Below are positions 58,771 through 64,000 of a stretch of DNA of 64,000 nucleotides, piece after piece (the stretch's first letter is position 1; each line of letters begins with the position of its first letter). Under the pieces are notes generated by a model. That model searched no databases. It was not told the origin of the DNA and worked only from the letters and a program-made list of their open reading frames with translations. The stretch lies in NCBI RefSeq assembly GCF_036324505.1, contig NC_086351.1:4451001-4515000 (forward strand). Direction: 5' to 3'. Origin of the DNA: Eleginops maclovinus. Its lineage: Eukaryota > Chordata > Actinopteri > Perciformes > Eleginopidae. A program made the position numbers and the translations under genes.

Positions 58771-61700
58771 AAACGCAGCTCCAAATCATTCATCTGTCCG
58801 TGTTGTCTGGCTTTATGTTCCAGACAGGAAGAGAGGAGGCAGTTGTCACTATTTCCTAACCTGGTTTTACTTCCTGGGGTCGTGACCCCTCTCTCGGAAC
58901 CCGGGACCTCTTTATGCTGTCAGCTCTCTCCCTGCTGTGCTGACACAGAAAGCAAGGTGCAGCCTTTTAGACGACATCATTATACGCTCACAGGTGACAT
59001 ACATTTGATAAATGTATCTGTACTTCTTTCTGTAAGTATTTTCCTCAGCCAGAAAAATACATTTCTAATAATGTCATGAAAAACCCCAAAATGACGATGG
59101 ATTCTCCAAAGCTAACGGTTCTTTTTTGCTGATTGTTGTGAAGAGCTCAAATAGTCAAAGTTCTGAATCAAATTGCTCACTCTTTCGATTTGCATCATGA
59201 ACTGGAATGAGTTTCATTCTCTTTTGAACTAGAAGGTAAATATTGATTGTATAGATGCTGCAGCTTTTGTGCATATTTGTGAAAAGCGCGCACTTTTTCT
59301 TTAGGACGTATTTGTGGTATCATTGTGTAAGCTTCTAGGTTGGTGTTACTATAAGATGTGCGTTCAACTTCCATGTTGCGCTTTAGACAGGAGAACGTCA
59401 TTCTGACTATATATGTATGTATGTACCACAACCCATCGTGCTGATGAGTTAGTATTCCTCTCAGAGAGTGGAAGATACTGTGGGTAGCTTACCTTCCTTA
59501 GATTCCCTTATACTCTTCTTCCAAGTGAAAGTAAACAACTGCTGAGTCATTAAATCAAGGATGTTTTCACTGGTATTACTACTCTCTATTGTAATGATAC
59601 AGTTGTGTTGATGGTAAATGAACATGAAGTCAAAGTGTTATCCAGTCACCTAGCGCTCAGTGTGGTTTAAACATGGAGTAACATGCGGATTGCTCAAATC
59701 GGCCTAAGCAACACCTAACAATTTCGGCTCTTCCAGCTGGTTTAGTGTCTGTTAGTCTTTAGGAGTTTAAATCAAACAGTTTACGGTACCCTTTCACACA
59801 GATATTGCACCAATCAAATCACCAGCACATCCCGAAGAAACACATATAGGTAGTGTTATGTGTAGAAAAGAAAAGACATTTCATATTGTGTTTTTGTTAA
59901 TATAGGTTTTGACCAAATAAGAACTTCTATCCACACTTATATATAGTTGTTATCACCATATATATGGTATTCTATATGTTTTTACAGGTCAGCAGATGCA
60001 CCCTTGAGCAGAAGGAGAGTGACAGATAAGCGATAGCTTGGCTTTTAACAGAGCAGTTGCCTCAGAAATGTTGGTAGTAGATTGGGAGAAATTGGGTGAC
60101 CCCTAGCAGGTAATGTGATATGTCATTTAGCCTTAGCTCGACCCTGTCCCCTCCCAGGGTTCACAGCCGTCACCGTGCTCAAAATGGGCTTCCCTTCCCT
60201 TTGTCTCAAGTGCATATTCTCCTCCTCAAAATGACCATCATTTTCTCCCCGGCTGATTTTGATCCAGCTGAGGTATAATTGCACAAACAGGCCTTGAAGA
60301 GCACATAAGCTTAAAGCCACTTTACCCAACCAACAGTCAGAGCAGTGAGAGAGGAGGAAAAGAAGAAAAAAACAACAGGGGAAGATGAAAACATTAATGG
60401 ATAGGTTGCAGGATGGACGGATAAATTGATAGATCTTTTAGAGAAGGTCAAACTTCTGTGCCCACACGCGGGACCATCATGAAGAGAAGAGAAATTGATT
60501 GCCGTTCACAAAGGCGCTGAAATGACTAGAGAAATTATTTTCTGGGCAATGAACATTCTAGGAGGTATTGAGGGGGAGACGGAGAGAAAGGGAGACCTGA
60601 GAGAAAGTGCAAACCGTCTCTCACAGGGTACAAAATGGCTCGAGCAGACTGCTATCAAGTGGAGTTGTTGGTGAGAAAGATCATTTAGTTGATCCTCAGA
60701 TAGATCCTCACCGAGCCGACTGAAGGCGCTGCTTACGCTTCTCTGTGTGTACATATGTGCCTACATGTATACTTCCTATACATTAAGAGGTAAATGATAT
60801 AAAATTGTCGTTTTTAAAGGAAAGGTTATACATATTTTAGTAATTTGGTACCACTAATGTCGAAGATGAGTTATGTTTAGATACAAAAATAAATGGTAAG
60901 TTGTCAAATCATGGCGAGGTTTGGAAGAAAGGAGTCCTTATTCTCCTTGAACAAAAACAAATATTGATTCTGGGAAATTTCCTACATCAATCTATGCTGT
61001 CATTTCAAGCATTGAGGATGTCCTATGTTACATATTTTAATTCCCTTTGAGGCAAATGTGTTATTTTGTAGCTGTATAAATACAATTGACTTTGAAAAAA
61101 AGTTGTTCTGGCTTTGAAGCAATATGCTTTTAGGGCTACAAGAACAAGCTGTCATCACAGAGTCCGTGCACGACTTCCGGCACATTTTAATACACATTAA
61201 GCGGGGAATATTCATCCCCCACTGACCTCTGGGTTTTGCTCAATCCAGATCCAGATCCAGGGTGACTCCAATGTAAAAAGTTAAGAGACAAAATCAGGTT
61301 TTGCTAGTCCTTTTGTGAAGCTCAGCCACAAAGGAGATCCGAAAAAAGAAAGTCCCGCCCACATTAGCTTTGAAAACGTTTTGCACAACTTTATCTTTGT
61401 CTTTCAATGCCGATTTGTCATCAGATTTGGGGTTGTTTTTGACTACCGTGCTCATTGACGCAGCGATTGGCCTAGTATGTGAGACCAATTGGCAGGATTT
61501 GAAACCCTTTTTAAAAGCTATTTTTTTCTTAACTCTTCATATAAATATTTCCATCTTGTTTTGTGAGAAGGTGCGACATTATGAATCCCTTTTAATCAAT
61601 CCCTTTATCACCGGAGGTGGAAAATGTGGAACAGCTGCCTTCAGATGTGGCTGCCTCTCTACACAGGAGATGCAACAGGAAGGGAAATCGAAGATGAAGA

Positions 61701-62039
61701 CGAGCAAGGATTACAGTGAATATAGGACTTGTGAGTATTGCTTTCTATTGGGATTGCAGATATCCTAACCTTTAAGTCGCTTGATTTGTGAAAACTGTTA
61801 GTGGTTGCAGAATGATTTGAGGTAACCAGTCATTTTTACTTGTACAGTTTCAACGTCCTCAATGGTTTCTGTCAGGGCCTCTGGGATCATCACATGCATT
61901 TTTCTGCGGGTTACTCTGCATTTAACACCACCCTCATGGGGGTGTAAATGAACGCAAAACAATAAACAAACCACCCCCAAGAGACTTTGGCTAAATGAGT
62001 TTCTGCCACATTACAGGAGTCGAAGTACTTTAGCATTCC
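58771..62039. other. Non-coding, nothing firm
   Basis: Mixed AT-rich DNA of more than 3 kb. No gene, tRNA or intact transposon recognised. A CpG-poor complex patch at about 60120-60330 may be regulatory. Confidence 0.45.
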
Positions 62040-62960
62040 CCCTCACCCCATTCCATCCCCAAAAAATGACACCAATAATTTATTAATCTGCTCCACCCTC
62101 GGGGGTTTGAGCTCCTATCAACATACTTTATCTGATGAGTGATAACGAGTGATCCTTTGACACATGAAGCCTTGTTTGCACCAGTTTATCCTCGCACTTG
62201 ACAAACCTATCAATTAAATCCAAGATTAACAAATCTTTCTAGACCCCATCACCAAAATGAGCGATCCTCCCTTTCGCCTGACAGTCCCCCCTTTTTTTGA
62301 TGACAGTGAGGCCCCCTAAATCCTTCTCTTCCCTAATGATGCTCAGATTGATGGAGACCTCCACCAGCGTCAGCAGCGGAGGAATGGAGAACAGTGGCAG
62401 ATATGTAGATGGTGCAGCGCAGACAGAGATGGATCAGGGGGCTTATGTGTGGATAAACAGAGTGAGGTTGATTGCTAGCACAGAGAGGGGCCATTACGGC
62501 GAATCCGCACGCTAATCATAATGAATCACTTACTTATTAACCGTTAATTATGGCACGCAAATACATCCCATGCAGGCGAGCGAGCACCGCCGCCTGCCTC
62601 CCTTCTGGGGGGTACAGGAGGGGGCGAGGAGGCCACATTAATTTATTCTTATTTATTAATTTCCCTAATTAAAACAACAAGGCTGTGGAATAGAAGTGTT
62701 TTCTTTGGGTGAAACAAATGAAGGCCTTGGAAAAGCGGTCTGAAACCAGGCGTGTCGCGGTGTAAACATTAAATCATGTGAAGTGATGGTGCTTGTTCAG
62801 CTGTTCATTATTAAAATAGCTTTATCCAATTGGGCTGCCCCCTCTTACCCCCTTCTCTTTGTTATTATATCACACAGCGGCCCCCTCTTCTGTCACACAC
62901 ACACACACATTTGTACTCTGGTGTTGTGGATGGTAGATTTCAGCATCATTATTCAGTAAA
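62040..62960. promoter_or_regulatory. Candidate conserved non-coding cluster
   Basis: Repeated homeodomain-type cores in complex sequence: TTAATTA (62544-62550), 'taatcataatgaatcactta', 'ttaatttccctaattaaaac', 'ccattacggcgaatccgcac', 'cataattaaatcatgtg'-like text near 62765 and GTTCATTATTAAAATAG (about 62802). CpG-containing blocks (62575-62630) lie between. It ends near a short CA repeat (62896-62910). Confidence 0.42.
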
Positions 62961-63059
62961 TGGTTTCTTGCCATACGCAGCCTCACAATAAGCCACAGTT
63001 CCTCCTTGAATGCATCCTCCTGAAATGCCATAAAATCAGACAGAAACACCCCCTCTTTC

Positions 63060-63225
63060 CCATTTGATTTTCAGATGTTTAAACTCCCTCTCCTCTACTG
63101 TACAGGCCTTTTACTGGAGCTAAACTGCTTCTCCAATCTTCTTAAATTCATTCATCTCTCTCCTCTTTTTCCAAAATGCCTTCTCTCAATTTCCTGATCT
63201 CTCTCCTCCTCCGTTAGTCCCGGAG
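63060..63225. other. Pyrimidine-rich filler
   Basis: C/T-rich text ('ctccctctcctctactgtac', 'ctctctcctctttttccaaa') separating two candidate regulatory blocks. Confidence 0.5.
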
Positions 63226-63545
63226 TGGCCCACCTGAGCGTACGGGGCGCAGTAATGGCGTTAATGCTCGGTAATACGGGCCAGATATTATAATCTCAAC
63301 ACTGTCACATTGCGTTAGCCGCGGGAGACTGACGTGTCAATGCCACGCGAGCAGGTGACGCGCCGGGCTCAGGAAGCGTGGCCCGGTAATCGCCCAATAC
63401 AGACACATTTATTTTAGGGTTGAATATTTTCACCATGCTGCTTTTGCTGCAGCGCAACGATAATTTAGGGGCAAACTTGTGCCAGTCCGCGGATCATTGG
63501 AAAGGAGCTACACCTTATCTTTAACTTGGTGGTGTAGACTTTAAA
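63226..63545. promoter_or_regulatory. Strong candidate conserved non-coding element, CpG-containing
   Basis: About 320 bp of highly complex sequence: 'ggcgcagtaatggcgttaat', 'gctcggtaatacgggccaga', 'gcgttagccgcgggagactg', TGACGTGTCA (63330-63339) and 'acatttattttagggttgaa'. CpG density is high compared with the AT-rich DNA after it. No start/stop or splice pattern supports an exon. Confidence 0.42.
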
Positions 63546-64000
63546 AACAAGCTTAAAATAAATGACCCTGATGAATCTAAAATCACCTGGTATCCATTTC
63601 GATTTTTACACAATCTTAAATCATGACAATTTCATTTTCCTGAGGGACTTTTGTGTTGTCCTTATATATTCTGTGCTAGACCTTAAACTATTGAGAGTTC
63701 AATGATATTTAAGGATGTGCTTTACTGGTTTGTGTACTGAAACTGAGTAAAAAATATAGCTTTACAACAAATAGGTTGCTTTTTCCTCCATTGTTTGTAT
63801 TAGGAAGTAACATTTGTTATACCTATTTAGGACTTCTAACATTGTACCAGTGACTTAGAAGCCCAATCAATGTTTTTGACCACATAAATGATAGGTCTAC
63901 TCTAAACACAAATGAATAGGAATGATTTCCTGCAATACACACCATTTATTAAACAAACATCAACAGCATCAGTAAAACACTGTAAACTCAGGTTCCGTTT
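63546..64000. other. AT-rich DNA to window end
   Basis: No gene or repeat recognised. Confidence 0.5.

Overview
The window is vertebrate genomic DNA, most likely from a percomorph teleost. It has GT-AG introns that are often only 80-400 bp long, long CA/TG microsatellites, and several repeat families typical of fish (tRNA-derived SINEs, hAT-like elements with 8-bp target duplications, Tc1 and L1-like fossils). No bacterial, phage, CRISPR or viral features were seen. Species is inferred from style only.

Layout. (1) 1-247 is the 3' end of a B30.2/SPRY-domain gene that enters from the left, with a poly(A) signal at about 355 and a SINE behind it. (2) About 2.1-25.95 kb holds a complete megf8 gene (multiple EGF-like domains 8, attractin family). 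I traced 44 coding exons by hand; they stay in frame from ATG 2500 to TAG 24471 and give about 2,899 aa: signal peptide, CUB, EGF, six kelch blades, PSI repeats, EGF/laminin-EGF, second CUB, second six-blade kelch propeller, PSI, EGF/laminin-EGF, one transmembrane helix, and a cytoplasmic tail with the MASRPFAK motif. (3) About 26.6-31.4 kb holds a two-coding-exon C2H2 zinc-finger gene (596 aa, 15 fingers). A dead Tc1 copy sits in its intron and a hAT-like element in its 3'UTR. (4) 31.4-36.1 kb contains an L1-like fragment and a decayed zinc-finger gene with the same exon phase as the intact one, probably an old tandem copy. (5) 36.1-64 kb has no convincing protein-coding gene. Purine/pyrimidine tracts, microsatellites and SINE/hAT copies alternate with sequence-complex blocks rich in homeodomain-, FOX- and SOX-like sites that look like conserved non-coding elements. 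Conservation itself cannot be seen from one sequence.

Function. In other vertebrates MEGF8 is a type I membrane protein that works with the E3 ligase MGRN1 to lower surface Smoothened and so restrains Hedgehog signalling; its loss disturbs left-right patterning. The zinc-finger gene is probably a nuclear DNA-binding regulator. Nothing in the sequence links the two beyond being neighbours. The 28-kb gene-free tract may be the regulatory domain of a developmental gene, either beyond the right edge or inside the window.

I found no clearly new biological system. The items most worth checking are the regulatory-looking tract, the zinc-finger pair (one intact, one dead), the transposon-built 3'UTR, the five SUMO-type motifs, a THAP-like exon fossil in a megf8 intron, and the start-stop uORF just before the proposed megf8 start.
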